Numbered from the stretch's first letter, positions 26,301 to 37,099 are shown. The stretch: 64,000 nucleotides of DNA from Allomuricauda sp. NBRC 101325 (GCF_030268205.1 NZ_BSQF01000005.1:99673-163672); one strand, 5' to 3'. Notes: generated by a model not told the origin, from the letters alone. Made by a program: numbers and translations.

Positions 26301-27491
26301 CTATGAAATCACTCCAGACCCCACCAACTCATCATCAATATACCAAGCTACAAACTGTCCTTCGGTAATGGCGGATTGTTTTTCTTTGAAATCCACATAC
26401 AAACCGTTTTCTACCTTGTATAGTGTGGCAGGTTGTAAAGGTTGACGGTATCGAATTCGTGCCATCACTTCCAAAGTTTCATCTGCTTTTAAAGCTAAAT
26501 CAGGACGCACCCAATGCTCTTCATCCGCTTTCACAAACAAGGTATTGCGCAATAGTCCAGGATGGGTTTTTCCTTGGCCCGTATAGATAATATTTTGATC
26601 TACATCGGTGTCGATAACGAACAACGGTTCTTTGGTTCCACCTACATTAAGGCCTTTTCGTTGCCCTATGGTAAAGTAATGGGCCCCTTGATGCTCCCCA
26701 ACAACCTTCCCATCTTCCAATGCGTACACGGGTTTCTCCGCCTGAAAGGCCAATTTTTCCTTTGGAGTGTGAAATTCTGGAACCTCGACAGCAAATTGCG
26801 AAGCCGTACTGGGCACCTCAACAATTACCCCTTTTTTAGGTTTCAATTTCTGCTGTAAAAATTCGGGCAAATGTACCTTGCCCACAAAGCACAAACCTTG
26901 GGAATCTTTTTTATCGGCCGTGATCAAATCGTTTTCCGCTGCTATTTTTCGCACCTCAGGTTTCAACAGTTCCCCAATGGGAAATAAGGTTTTGGACAAT
27001 TGTTCTTGCGACAACTGGCATAAAAAATAGGATTGGTCCTTATTCGGATCCTTTCCCGCCAACAGTTGATAGGTTTCGGTCCCATCATCATTCAAGATAG
27101 TTCCCTTACGGCAATAATGTCCTGTGGCCACATAATCTGCCCCAAGTTGCAAAGCAATCTTTAAAAAGACGTCGAACTTGATTTCACGATTGCAAAGCAC
27201 ATCGGGATTGGGGGTTCTCCCCCTTTCGTATTCATTGAACATATAGTCCACGATACGCTCCTTGTATTCTGCACTTAAATCCACCGTTTGAAATGGTATG
27301 CCCAACTTCTCGGCAACGATCAAAGCATCATTACTATCTTCCAACCAAGGGCATTCTTCGGAAATGGTCACAGAATCGTCGTGCCAGTTCTTCATAAACA
27401 GGCCAATTACCTCATAACCCTGCTCTTTGAGCAAGTATGCCGCCACACTGGAATCCACTCCACCTGAAAGTCCAACCACTACCTTTTTCAT
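26301..27491 (-). CDS. mnmA: tRNA-specific 2-thiouridylase MnmA
   Basis: Thiolates U34 of tRNA for Lys, Glu and Gln using ATP and persulfide sulfur. The 396-residue protein has the PP-loop SGGVDSS (residues 9-15), the catalytic C100 ([12 protein letters not shown]) and the second cysteine C201 (GLCFVGK), plus [11 protein letters not shown] in the central domain and a C-terminal beta-barrel. All key residues are present. It has a clear promoter box just upstream and its own short leader. Confidence 0.97.
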   Translation of the reverse strand: MKKVVVGLSGGVDSSVAAYLLKEQGYEVIGLFMKNWHDDSVTISEECPWLEDSNDALIVAEKLGIPFQTVDLSAEYKERIVDYMFNEYERGRTPNPDVLCNREIKFDVFLKIALQLGADYVATGHYCRKGTILNDDGTETYQLLAGKDPNKDQSYFLCQLSQEQLSKTLFPIGELLKPEVRKIAAENDLITADKKDSQGLCFVGKVHLPEFLQQKLKPKKGVIVEVPSTASQFAVEVPEFHTPKEKLAFQAEKPVYALEDGKVVGEHQGAHYFTIGQRKGLNVGGTKEPLFVIDTDVDQNIIYTGQGKTHPGLLRNTLFVKADEEHWVRPDLALKADETLEVMARIRYRQPLQPATLYKVENGLYVDFKEKQSAITEGQFVAWYIDDELVGSGVIS

Positions 27492-27509
27492 TGCATTTAT
27501 TTAAGGGTA

Positions 27510-27517
27510 CAAAAATA
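27510..27517 (-). promoter_or_regulatory. Candidate -7 box of the mnmA promoter
   Basis: TATTTTTG on the minus strand, exact TAnnTTTG, 18 bases before the mnmA ATG. Confidence 0.5.
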
Positions 27518-27689
27518 CAAAAAGGGTCTAATTAAACCGATTTTTCCTCATTGTCGATTTGCAACGAACATACTTTCAATTATTTAGGTAAAATTTAATT
27601 TTGTTAAAGTTTTAAACGAAAATGTTAAACATTATTGTTTTCATTTTGTTTAACGATAACTTGTAATAATTAAACAATATAAGAAGCAC

Positions 27690-29558
27690 ATGAAAACTTT
27701 TAACACAATTACTCGACTGACTTTATTGTTTTTATTCGTTGCATTTACTTCATGCTCCGACGACGATAATGGAGGCAATATGCCTCCGGAAAATGATTTA
27801 AACATTGTAGAAACGGCACAAGCCACTGCTGAACTGAGTAGTTTGGTGAGCGCCTTGCAAAAAGCGGATGAAAGTCCAAACAATAATTTGGTTACCGCAT
27901 TGAGTGCTGACGGTTCTTTTACCGTCTTTGCTCCTACCAATGCCGCATTTGATGATCTTTTTGACCAATTGGATGGATTTGACTCGCTGGACGATTTCAA
28001 TACTACACAACTACAGGACTTATTGGCTGTAATACTGACCTATCACGTGGTGGGTTCGGAAACTTTCTCTTCAGACCTTAGTAATGGACAAAGTATTACC
28101 ACACTTCAAGGTTCAGATGTAACCATATCTACAGAGGGTGGGGTTTTTATCAGTGATGCCACCTCTGTTGCTGCCCAAGTAACCACGGCTGACGTGGAAG
28201 CCTCAAATGGTGTGGTTCACATTATTGACAAAGTTTTATTACCTCAGGCCATTATTGATGAAATAGGCGATATTTTGTTAAAGCCTATTACGGATTTGGT
28301 CATGGGCAATGAAAATTTGGAGAATCTGTTAGCTGCACTATTGGCTGCCGATGGAGACTTGCCAGCAGTATTAAGAGGCGATGGTCCATTTACCGTATTG
28401 GCTCCTACCGATGAAGCTTTTGAAACCTTTTTGGATGGAGCAGCGTTAGCTGATGTACCAACCGATGTACTTACTAATGTTTTACTGAACCATGTTATTC
28501 CTGCTGAAGTTTATGCTGCCGATTTAGTGGACCTTGGTGCAGGATATACCAATACATTGGCTGTTGGTGCCGGGGATAGAAATATGAGCATATTTTTTGG
28601 TGCTTCTTCGGGTGTGACCTTCAATGGGGTTTCCACCGTTACAACTCCCGATGTAAAAGCCTTAAATGGAGTCGTGCATATTGTTGATGCCGTAATTGGA
28701 TTGCCCAATATTGTGGATCATGCTGTGGCCAACCCAGATTTTTCATCATTGGTAGCTGCGTTGACCGATGGTGGAAATACCACTTTTACTGATTTACTTT
28801 CCAATGAGGAAGAGGACTTTACGGTATTTGCTCCTGGCAATGATGCATTCACTGCATTCTTGAATCCAAATGGAAATGATATCAATGCCATTTTAGCCAA
28901 CCATGTGGTAGTTGGAGCCGCTGCGTTCTCATCAGATTTGACCAATTCTTATATGAACACGGCTGCTGAATATGATACGGATGAAAATCTTAGTTTATAT
29001 GTCAATACGGATGATGGCGTAACGCTAAACGGAACAAGTAATGTAGTTACTGCTGATGTGGTCGCTACCAATGGGGTGATTCATGCTGTAGATGCAGTGA
29101 TTGATTTGCCAACCGTTGTAACTTTTGCAGTCGCAGATCCCAATTTCTCCACTTTAGTTCAAGCATTGACGGAATTGACCCCTAGTACTGATTTTGTAGG
29201 CATACTTTCCTCTCAAGATGGAGCTGGCAGTGATCCATTTACTGTATTTGCACCAACAAACGATGCCTTCGCAGCATTGCCAAATATTCCTGGAGAGGCC
29301 GATTTGACCCCTATTCTACAGCATCACGTAGTTGCTGGATCCAATGTACGTTCTGGTGACCTCACGGATGGCATAACTGCCACTACTTTGGAGGGAGATG
29401 ACATAACCATCAACCTACCAGGAACAGGAGATAATATTGCCGATGTTACCGATGGTTCAGGAAATACAGATATTGGGATTATTGCTGTGGATGTACAGGC
29501 CATTAATGGTGTAATCCACGTATTGGATGGCGTACTTATTCCCGATACCACAAATTAA
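27690..29558 (+). CDS. Fasciclin lipoprotein with four FAS1 domains
   Basis: A 622-residue surface or periplasmic lipoprotein: lipobox LLFLFVAFTSC then an acidic linker (SDDDNGG) and four FAS1 domains of about 140 residues. Each has the H1 motif (FTVFAPTNAAF, FTVLAPTDEAF, FTVFAPGNDAF, FTVFAPTNDAF) and the H2 motif (NGVVHIIDKVL, NGVVHIVDAVI, NGVIHAVDAVI, NGVIHVLDGVL). FAS1 domains mediate adhesion to proteins or matrix. The protein is strongly acidic, fitting a marine surface protein. It is monocistronic with 198 bases upstream that hold AT-rich sequence and no other gene, and a terminator follows. Confidence 0.93.
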   Translation: MKTFNTITRLTLLFLFVAFTSCSDDDNGGNMPPENDLNIVETAQATAELSSLVSALQKADESPNNNLVTALSADGSFTVFAPTNAAFDDLFDQLDGFDSLDDFNTTQLQDLLAVILTYHVVGSETFSSDLSNGQSITTLQGSDVTISTEGGVFISDATSVAAQVTTADVEASNGVVHIIDKVLLPQAIIDEIGDILLKPITDLVMGNENLENLLAALLAADGDLPAVLRGDGPFTVLAPTDEAFETFLDGAALADVPTDVLTNVLLNHVIPAEVYAADLVDLGAGYTNTLAVGAGDRNMSIFFGASSGVTFNGVSTVTTPDVKALNGVVHIVDAVIGLPNIVDHAVANPDFSSLVAALTDGGNTTFTDLLSNEEEDFTVFAPGNDAFTAFLNPNGNDINAILANHVVVGAAAFSSDLTNSYMNTAAEYDTDENLSLYVNTDDGVTLNGTSNVVTADVVATNGVIHAVDAVIDLPTVVTFAVADPNFSTLVQALTELTPSTDFVGILSSQDGAGSDPFTVFAPTNDAFAALPNIPGEADLTPILQHHVVAGSNVRSGDLTDGITATTLEGDDITINLPGTGDNIADVTDGSGNTDIGIIAVDVQAINGVIHVLDGVLIPDTTN

Positions 29559-29601
29559 AAAACACCTGAGCTTTTGATTGATAGATTGCATTTTTAATCA
29601 T

Positions 29602-29638
29602 AAAAGCCTCCTTTGCAAATTGCTGAGGGGGCTTTTTA
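29602..29638 (+). terminator. Terminator of the fasciclin gene
   Basis: A 10-bp stem AAAAGCCTCC with GGGGGCTTTT (one G-U pair), 15-base loop, and a T-rich tail, 44 bases after the stop codon. The following 140 bases up to the yidC terminator contain nothing I can name. Confidence 0.75.
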
Positions 29639-29784
29639 TTTTTGCTAGGTTACCGTTCATCGATGACACATCAAAACCGAGATATTTTGCCCACAAAAAG
29701 TACGGGTTACACAACTATTAATTTTTTCACTCAACGCAATGCTGCATCTTTGGAGTCCCAAATCTTATCAAACTAGACCTATAA

Positions 29785-29817
29785 AAAAACTCCCCCAATC
29801 GCCTTGGGGGAGTTTTT
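29785..29817 (-). terminator. Terminator of yidC (bidirectional)
   Basis: A 14-bp perfect stem (AAAAACTCCCCCAA with TTGGGGGAGTTTTT), a five-base loop, and seven T residues on the minus strand, 22 bases beyond the yidC stop codon. The plus strand also has T after the stem, so it can stop transcription from either side. Confidence 0.88.
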
Positions 29818-29838
29818 ATTTTTAAAGGATTTAAAGAA

Positions 29839-31707
29839 TTATCTTCTTCCTGTTTTCTTTTGCTCTTCGGCCTGCTCCATTATCTCGCGCATTTTACGCT
29901 GGAACTTGTTTTCCTTTTTAGGTTTCTTTTTGTTCTCCTGAATCTGGGCGTGTATTTTATCCTCATCCAAAATGTAGTTTTTGATAGCCAACATAATAAA
30001 GATGGTAATCAAGTTTGAGATAAAGTAGTACAAACTCAACCCACTTGCATAGTTGTTAAAGAAGAACAACATCATTACAGGAGAGAGGTACATTATAAAT
30101 TTCATGTTCGGCATTCCTGGCTGTTGCTGCATCTGCATGCTCTGGCCAGTGGTCATCTGCATGTAGAAGAAAATGGCAACCGAAGCCAAAATCGGGAACA
30201 AACTCACGTGGTCGCCATAAAATGGAATAGTGAACGGTAGTTCAAAAACTGTGTCGTAAGATGATAGGTCATTTGCCCATAAAAACGGCTTTTGTCTCAA
30301 TGCAAAAGAAGTCGGGAAAAACATGAACAAGGAGTAGAAAATAGGCAACTGCAACAAGGCGGGCACGCAACCACTCATAGGGCTCACTCCTGCTTTGTTG
30401 TAGACCTTCATGGTCTCTTGTTGTTTTTTCATGGCGTTATCCTTGAACTTCTCGTTGATTTCTGAAATCTCAGGTTTCAACACCTTCATCTTGGCTTGCG
30501 ACAAGTACGATTTATAGGTCACTGGCGACAAGGCCAAACGTACCAAAATCGTCATGATGATAATGGCAATACCATAAGGCAAGAACGAACTTAAGAACGT
30601 ATAGAACGGTGTAAAAATGTAACGGTTGATCCAACCGAAAATTCCCCAACCAAAAGGAATGGAATCCGCCAGACCCAATTCTTTATAATTGTCCAATACC
30701 TTAACATCGGTAGGACCATAATACCAGTGCATATTTTGGGAAATCTCCCCTCCTTGCAATTGTAAAGGGGCACGAGTACTGTATTCTTTAGTAAAAAGGA
30801 TGTCCTTACTTTCTTCCTCTACCAAGTTTTTGGAACTCAATTCCGCAGTTTCAAAATGGTCATCAGTGGCCAAAATGGAACTAAAGAAATGCTGACGGTA
30901 GGATAACCATTTTACATCTACTTCAGACTCTTCATCCACTTCACTGGTTTCAGAAAGCTTGCTGATGCTTCCATCATCATGGTTATAAGTCAAACGGGTG
31001 TAACGGTTTTCGTAACGCACACTTTTATCGTGACGGATACCTTTCATATCCCACTCCAAAGTAAGCGGCTTGCTGCTGTTGATCACGCCGTTCAATCCTT
31101 GGGAACGCACCGTGAAATCCACCAAATACTCACTTGGTTTGATTTCGTAACGGTACTCCAAAAATTGATTGTTGGCCACTTTAGCTTTCATGGAAAGCAC
31201 TTTATTGTCTCCACTAGTGGTCATGGACGGCTCAAAATATAGATCGGCCGTGTTCAATACACGATTGTCCGAAGTGGAAAAAGTCAACCCAAAATTGGCA
31301 TTCCCATCTTTTACCAAATAAACAGGAATAGAATCATGGGTAACATAATCCTTCATTTTAGCTTCAACAATCTGTCCTCCCTTATTGGCAATCTCTAGGT
31401 AGAGCACCTCATTTTCCAATTTGGTAGTCCCATCAGTTGCTTGGGTAAAACCAAAGGCACCAATGGTGCTCTTGTAATTGGCAACCGCTGTGGAATCGCT
31501 AAGATTGATGGTTTCCACTTCCTTGATTGGTGCTTTTTCAGACTCTTGATCGGCTTGGACAGCCATGGCCTCAATCTTCTCCTGCTCCGCTTTTTGAGCT
31601 TCCAGCTCTTCTGGTGTGGGTTGATTTTGGAAAAACATGAATACAAGTATTCCAAAAATCAATACAAATCCAATTATGGATTTGACGTCCAGCTTCTTTT
31701 CTTCCAT
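29839..31707 (-). CDS. yidC: Membrane protein insertase YidC
   Basis: Inserts and folds inner-membrane proteins, alone or with Sec. The 622 residues comprise an N-terminal helix (IIGFVLIFGILVFMFFQ), a large periplasmic beta-sandwich (about 60-350), and the C-terminal insertase core with five helices (about 360-590), including the cytoplasmic hairpin KYKDNAMKKQQETM-like region near 420-435 (here KFKDNAMKKQQETMKV). A Lys/Arg-rich tail (KKPKKENKFQRKMR) may contact the ribosome. It follows pyrG by 67 bases, the normal order in this phylum. Confidence 0.97.
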   Translation of the reverse strand: MEEKKLDVKSIIGFVLIFGILVFMFFQNQPTPEELEAQKAEQEKIEAMAVQADQESEKAPIKEVETINLSDSTAVANYKSTIGAFGFTQATDGTTKLENEVLYLEIANKGGQIVEAKMKDYVTHDSIPVYLVKDGNANFGLTFSTSDNRVLNTADLYFEPSMTTSGDNKVLSMKAKVANNQFLEYRYEIKPSEYLVDFTVRSQGLNGVINSSKPLTLEWDMKGIRHDKSVRYENRYTRLTYNHDDGSISKLSETSEVDEESEVDVKWLSYRQHFFSSILATDDHFETAELSSKNLVEEESKDILFTKEYSTRAPLQLQGGEISQNMHWYYGPTDVKVLDNYKELGLADSIPFGWGIFGWINRYIFTPFYTFLSSFLPYGIAIIIMTILVRLALSPVTYKSYLSQAKMKVLKPEISEINEKFKDNAMKKQQETMKVYNKAGVSPMSGCVPALLQLPIFYSLFMFFPTSFALRQKPFLWANDLSSYDTVFELPFTIPFYGDHVSLFPILASVAIFFYMQMTTGQSMQMQQQPGMPNMKFIMYLSPVMMLFFFNNYASGLSLYYFISNLITIFIMLAIKNYILDEDKIHAQIQENKKKPKKENKFQRKMREIMEQAEEQKKTGRR

Positions 31708-31750
31708 GAAAATTATTTAGTCGAATTCTTTTTATCGATAATTCAGTGGG

Positions 31751-31758
31751 CAAATATA
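31751..31758 (-). promoter_or_regulatory. Candidate -7 box of a yidC promoter
   Basis: TATATTTG on the minus strand, exact TAnnTTTG, inside the pyrG-yidC gap and 43 bases before the yidC ATG. It lies within a small inverted repeat (GGGCA at 31748-31752, TGCCC at 31759-31763). Confidence 0.45.
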
Positions 31759-31774
31759 TGCCCAAAACCGCCTT

Positions 31775-33451
<1,677 letters not shown>

Positions 33452-33458
33452 TTAGAAA

Positions 33459-33701
33459 TCAGGAGGATTTCTTAGGAAATTCTTTTTGAAGTCTTCTTAT
33501 CATGGGTTCCAGACTGTTATCCTTTATCGTGAGCATAATATCCAAGAAGTTGCCCAACTTGCCTTCTGGGAATCCCTTTTGCTTGAACCAAACTAAATAT
33601 GGGAGTGGTAAATCTACCAGATATCGCCCTTCATATTTACCGAAAGGCATTCGGTAATGGGCCAGTTCCACTAATTGTTTTGAATCGGGTCTTATTTCCA
33701 T
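33459..33701 (-). CDS. DUF3820 small protein
   Basis: An 80-residue soluble protein with the DUF3820 signature (MPFGKYEGRYLVDLPLPYL and WFKQKGFPEGKLG). The family resembles quorum-sensing-adjacent or nucleic-acid-associated small domains; no activity has been shown to my knowledge. It is upstream of pyrG by 49 bases on the same strand, and divergent from the Tat-exported isomerase gene across 43 bases. Confidence 0.85.
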   Translation of the reverse strand: MEIRPDSKQLVELAHYRMPFGKYEGRYLVDLPLPYLVWFKQKGFPEGKLGNFLDIMLTIKDNSLEPMIRRLQKEFPKKSS

Positions 33702-33744
33702 TTATAAGTCTAAAATACTATCTTTCCAAGAACAAATCCGAAAA

Positions 33745-34608
33745 ATGAGACGTAGAAATTTTATAGCCACAGCCGCCATTGGTTCTGCTGGATTGGCTTC
33801 CGCATCGGCAATGACCAGCAGTCAGAGCCCTTCCAAGGAATTTAAACTGAAGAACAACATTAACCACAGTGTGTGCGAATGGTGCTTTAACGATATCCCC
33901 TTTGAAGAGTTTTTACAGACCCTGAACGAACTTGGGGTAAAGGCCATTGATTTGGTCGGTCCTGATAAATGGCCACTATTGAAAAAATACGATATTCATT
34001 GCTCTATGTGCAATGGGGCAGAGATTGGACTTGACAAAGGCTGGAACAATCCAAAATACCACGAACAGCTCATAAAAAATTATTCTGAAATGATTCCGAA
34101 AGTGGCCGAAGCCGGTTACACCAACCTGATTTGCTTTAGTGGGAACCGAAATGGCATGAATGATTATGTAGGATTGCAAAACTGTGTGGACGGACTTTCG
34201 CAAATTATGCCCTTGGCCGAAAAGCATGGTGTTGTACTTCAAATGGAATTGTTCAACCAAGTGAACCACCCCGATTATATGTGCGACAGCTCTATTTGGG
34301 GCGTGGAGCTTTGCAAACATTTGGGCAGCGACAACTTTAAGTTGTTGTTCGACATCTACCACATGCAGATCCAAGAAGGGGATATTATCCGAAGCATTCA
34401 AAATTACCACCCTTATTTTGGGCATTACCATACCGCTGGTGTCCCAGGTCGACATGAAATCGATGAAACCCAAGAATTGTACTATCCTGCCATAATTAAA
34501 GCGATTCACGCCACTGGATTTAAAGGATATGTGGCACAAGAATTTATAGTGACTTGGGAGGATAAAATTGCAGCGCTGAAAGACGGATTTATGCGATGTG
34601 ATATTTAA
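33745..34608 (+). CDS. Tat-exported hydroxypyruvate isomerase-like TIM barrel
   Basis: A 287-residue AP-endonuclease-2-type TIM barrel most like hydroxypyruvate isomerase (Hyi). A twin-arginine signal (MRRRNFIATAAIGSAGLASA) directs it to the periplasm, folded. Metal and substrate residues are suggested by EWCFNDIPFEEF, LQMELFNQVNHPDY, LLFDIYHMQIQEGD and QEFIVTWED, where Glu, Asp, His and Glu line the barrel. The substrate is not established. It is followed after 29 bases by a related isomerase with the same kind of signal, so the two likely act on the same sugar pathway outside the inner membrane. Confidence 0.88.
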   Translation: MRRRNFIATAAIGSAGLASASAMTSSQSPSKEFKLKNNINHSVCEWCFNDIPFEEFLQTLNELGVKAIDLVGPDKWPLLKKYDIHCSMCNGAEIGLDKGWNNPKYHEQLIKNYSEMIPKVAEAGYTNLICFSGNRNGMNDYVGLQNCVDGLSQIMPLAEKHGVVLQMELFNQVNHPDYMCDSSIWGVELCKHLGSDNFKLLFDIYHMQIQEGDIIRSIQNYHPYFGHYHTAGVPGRHEIDETQELYYPAIIKAIHATGFKGYVAQEFIVTWEDKIAALKDGFMRCDI

Positions 34609-34637
34609 TCACACACCTACAACTTGACTAAACAACA

Positions 34638-35594
34638 ATGAACAGAAGAGCATTTATTCAAAATACGGCGATGGCTTCCAGTGCCACCCTTTTATTTGGA
34701 TTGGGGTCTTGTTCGCCCACTTCAAAAGGATTGGACAGCATCGGTATCCAATTGTTCTCCCTTCCAAAATTATTGGACAACGATTTAGAGGCATCTTTGG
34801 AAATGTTGACCCAAATGGGCTACAAAGAAATTGAGATCTACGGTCCCTACCCTTTTAGTGCAACAGCCGCTCATGAACGCTGGAAAGCCGTGACCCCAAG
34901 TTTAGGTTTTACGGGGAGTGGATTTTTCGGTAAAACCGCAGAAGAATTTGGAAGCATGCTAAAAAACCACGGTTTAAAGGCCACTTCTGGACATGTCGAC
35001 TTGGTAAGTCTACAAACCAAAATGCCCGAAATTGGAAAAGCGGTTCGCACCCTTGGATTGGATTGCTTTGGTATTTCTGCAATTCCAGGAGATTTAAGAA
35101 CAAGCTTGGACGATTACAAACGAATGGCCGATACCTTTAACGCCATCGGTAAAAATGCCAAAGAGGAAGGTTTCAAATTTATTTACCACAATCACGGTTA
35201 TGGCCTTCAAGAAATGGATGGCCAGATTCCATTGCATATTATTTTGGACAACACCGACCCTGATCTGGTCTTTTTTGAAATGGATATTTATTGGACCACT
35301 GCTGGTGGTGCAGACCCAATTGCGTATTTGGAAAAATACAAAGGTCGTTACAAGGCTATGCACTTAAAAGACATGAAAGAGATTACCACTTTTAAAGGAG
35401 ATGGTGGCTCATCGGACCAATGGATAGAATTATTTCCGTTGATGACATCGGTTGGAAAGGGAGCCATGGACATTCCCGCTATTGTGGAAGCTGGTCAAAA
35501 ATCGGGCGTAGAACACTTTTTTGTGGAGCAGGATGTAGTTGAAAACCCTAAGGTTGCCCTAAAGGAAAGTATTGATTATTTAAAAACGCTTTGA
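34638..35594 (+). CDS. Tat-exported sugar phosphate isomerase/epimerase-like TIM barrel
   Basis: A 318-residue xylose-isomerase-like TIM barrel. The N-terminus RRAFIQNTAMASSATLLFG is a twin-arginine signal, and LGSC (Cys28) could serve as a lipobox, so the protein may be a Tat-exported lipoprotein. Visible barrel motifs: YKEIEIYGPYPF, FIYHNHGYGLQ, VFFEMDIYWTTAGGAD, AMHLKDMKE and EHFFVEQDV, which carry the His/Glu/Asp metal site. Many Bacteroidota relatives sit in carbohydrate loci and some belong to 3-keto-sugar pathways, but no such enzymes are nearby. It ends 14 bases before the DUF4062 gene, which looks foreign to it. Confidence 0.88.
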   Translation: MNRRAFIQNTAMASSATLLFGLGSCSPTSKGLDSIGIQLFSLPKLLDNDLEASLEMLTQMGYKEIEIYGPYPFSATAAHERWKAVTPSLGFTGSGFFGKTAEEFGSMLKNHGLKATSGHVDLVSLQTKMPEIGKAVRTLGLDCFGISAIPGDLRTSLDDYKRMADTFNAIGKNAKEEGFKFIYHNHGYGLQEMDGQIPLHIILDNTDPDLVFFEMDIYWTTAGGADPIAYLEKYKGRYKAMHLKDMKEITTFKGDGGSSDQWIELFPLMTSVGKGAMDIPAIVEAGQKSGVEHFFVEQDVVENPKVALKESIDYLKTL

Positions 35595-35608
35595 TCCAAA
35601 ATTAATCT

Positions 35609-36562
35609 ATGGCAAAACCTAGAATATTTATTAGTTCTACTTTTTATGACTTAAAATATATAAGAACTGAGATTGACCAATTTGTTGAAAGTTTAGGTTA
35701 TCAACCTATTAGAAATGAAGAAGGGGACATTCCATATGGAAAAGAGGAAGCATTGGAGGAATACTGCTACAAGGAAATACAGAACATTGATATACTTGTC
35801 TCTGTTATTGGTGGTCGATTTGGAACAGAATCAAAATCAAAAGACCTATCAATATCAAATCTAGAATTAAAAATTGCGTTGCAAGAAAATAAACAAGTAT
35901 ATATTTTTATTGAGAAGAATGTTCTGGCAGAATTTGAAACTTTCATGCTTAACAAGAATGAAAAAATTAATTATAAGCATGTTGATGATGAACGAATCTA
36001 CCATTTTATTGAGGATATAAAATCATTACCCAATAATAATAACATAAAAGGTTTCGAAACCAACTCAGATATTATTGGTTATTTGAAGGAGCAATTTGCC
36101 GGATTATTTCAAAGGTTTTTACAAAATCAATCCAGAATAAAGGAAGTTAGTTTAATTAACAAACTTGATTCAACAGCCAAAACCCTCAATCAACTAGTAA
36201 CTTTTCTTAGTAAGGAAAATCAAGAAAGTAATGAGGAAATAAATAGAATTTTAATGATTAACCATCCTTTGGTTGAAGAGATTAAAGATTATCTCCAAAT
36301 TGAATATCTCTTTTACATTCAAGAATTGCTTGACCTTGATAGCCTTCTTAAAGCTAGAGGATTTCATGCAATAAATGCAGATGATGATTTCTGGAAATGG
36401 GAAAATACAAGAAGAAACAAAGTTCAAAAAATATCAATTTCAAGGGAAGTATTTGATGAAGAGTCAAAACTAAAGTTTTTCAAAAAATCAGATTGGAAAA
36501 AAAATTACGTCCTATTCGATGAAGAGGAGGAAGCTGAGGATGATGATGATTTGCCATTCTAA
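35609..36562 (+). CDS. DUF4062 protein with an SSB-like acidic C-terminus
   Basis: A 317-residue soluble protein. Residues 3-95 form the DUF4062 domain (RIFISSTFYDLKYIRTEI, VSVIGGRFG), a Rossmann/TIR-like fold found at the front of many NTPase and signalling proteins, including some linked to defence. The middle (about 140-300) is helical and unassigned; no NTPase module follows. The last residues are EEEEAEDDDDLPF: the sequence D-D-D-L-P-F at the very C-terminus is the docking tip of single-stranded DNA-binding protein. The gene is visibly richer in A and T, with many AAA, AAT and ATA codons, than the genes on both sides, suggesting transfer. It lies 14 bases after the isomerase gene. Function unknown. 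Confidence 0.85.
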   Translation: MAKPRIFISSTFYDLKYIRTEIDQFVESLGYQPIRNEEGDIPYGKEEALEEYCYKEIQNIDILVSVIGGRFGTESKSKDLSISNLELKIALQENKQVYIFIEKNVLAEFETFMLNKNEKINYKHVDDERIYHFIEDIKSLPNNNNIKGFETNSDIIGYLKEQFAGLFQRFLQNQSRIKEVSLINKLDSTAKTLNQLVTFLSKENQESNEEINRILMINHPLVEEIKDYLQIEYLFYIQELLDLDSLLKARGFHAINADDDFWKWENTRRNKVQKISISREVFDEESKLKFFKKSDWKKNYVLFDEEEEAEDDDDLPF

Positions 36563-36567
36563 TTAGA

Positions 36568-36771
36568 TTAATCAACCTTGTTTCTCAATATCAAAACAAC
36601 TTTTTTCAAAGCCGTCACCACTTCCTGAAATTCAACTCGGGAAAAGGTATCTTCTTCCACATAAAATAACATCTCCACGGCCAAATCCAGCCATTTGGCC
36701 AAAGTTTCTGGTGTGCCGTATTGGTCTTCGATTATTTTGGACAATTCATCCATTTGATTTTTGTTCAACAT
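36568..36771 (-). CDS. 67-residue helical protein of unknown function
   Basis: A small acidic, mostly helical protein (MDELSKIIEDQYG, WLDLAVEMLFYVEED, EVVTALKKVVLILRN). No family is recognised. It ends five bases from the end of the DUF4062 gene (convergent) and its ATG is 56 bases from the divergent XRE regulator gene, with an inverted repeat between them that could control both. A helical bundle partner or small regulator is possible (inference). Confidence 0.6.
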   Translation of the reverse strand: MLNKNQMDELSKIIEDQYGTPETLAKWLDLAVEMLFYVEEDTFSRVEFQEVVTALKKVVLILRNKVD

Positions 36772-36786
36772 AGAATAGTACGATAT

Positions 36787-36829
36787 ATAGGTCTATAAAT
36801 CTAATTAAAATATGTGACTTTAGACCTAT
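36787..36829. promoter_or_regulatory. Inverted repeat between the 67-residue gene and the XRE gene (candidate operator)
   Basis: A perfect 9-bp inverted repeat: ATAGGTCTA at 36787-36795 and TAGACCTAT at 36821-36829, 25 bases apart. The right arm covers the first two bases of the XRE start codon, and the left arm lies 16 bases before the divergent ATG. Such placement fits autorepression of both genes by the XRE protein. Confidence 0.55.
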
Positions 36830-37052
36830 GACTAAAATTCGAGATGAAAAATATCTGAAAGACCTTGGTAAAAGAATTAAGGAAATCAGAACCCAAAAAA
36901 ACATCTCAACCTATGATTTATCCTACGAATCAAACATTTCAAGAAGTCAAATAAATTCAATTGAAAAAGGAGATATCAATACTTCCATTTGCACATTAAA
37001 AGCAATTGCTGACGCACTAACAATACAGGTAAAAGATCTAGTAGATTTTTAA
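36828..37052 (+). CDS. XRE family HTH transcriptional regulator
   Basis: A 74-residue single-domain DNA-binding protein of the Cro/C1 (HTH_3) type: LGKRIKEIRTQKNISTYDLSYESNISRSQINSIEKGD covers the five-helix fold, with the recognition helix in SRSQINSIEKG. There is no extra domain, so it is a bare repressor such as those of toxin-antitoxin, restriction-modification or phage control units. Its start codon overlaps the inverted repeat described above, leaving almost no leader. The neighbours are the 67-residue gene (divergent) and a DUF6090 gene 47 bases downstream. Confidence 0.92.
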   Translation: MTKIRDEKYLKDLGKRIKEIRTQKNISTYDLSYESNISRSQINSIEKGDINTSICTLKAIADALTIQVKDLVDF

Positions 37053-37099
37053 AAAATAATAATCGTAGTTTTAATAACTATACACCAACCAACCTCACC

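Noticed and set aside
27690..29558. Four similar segments as DNA repeats in the fasciclin gene
   Set aside because: They are repeated FAS1 protein domains, well diverged at the DNA level; not tandem DNA repeats.
29640..29780. Possible small RNA or tRNA remnant between the two terminators
   Set aside because: No T-loop or stem pattern of a tRNA and no promoter box; nothing to support it.
31748..31763. GGGCA/TGCCC hairpin as terminator of pyrG
   Set aside because: The stem has only five pairs and no T tract; it contains a -7 box and is better seen as part of the yidC promoter region.
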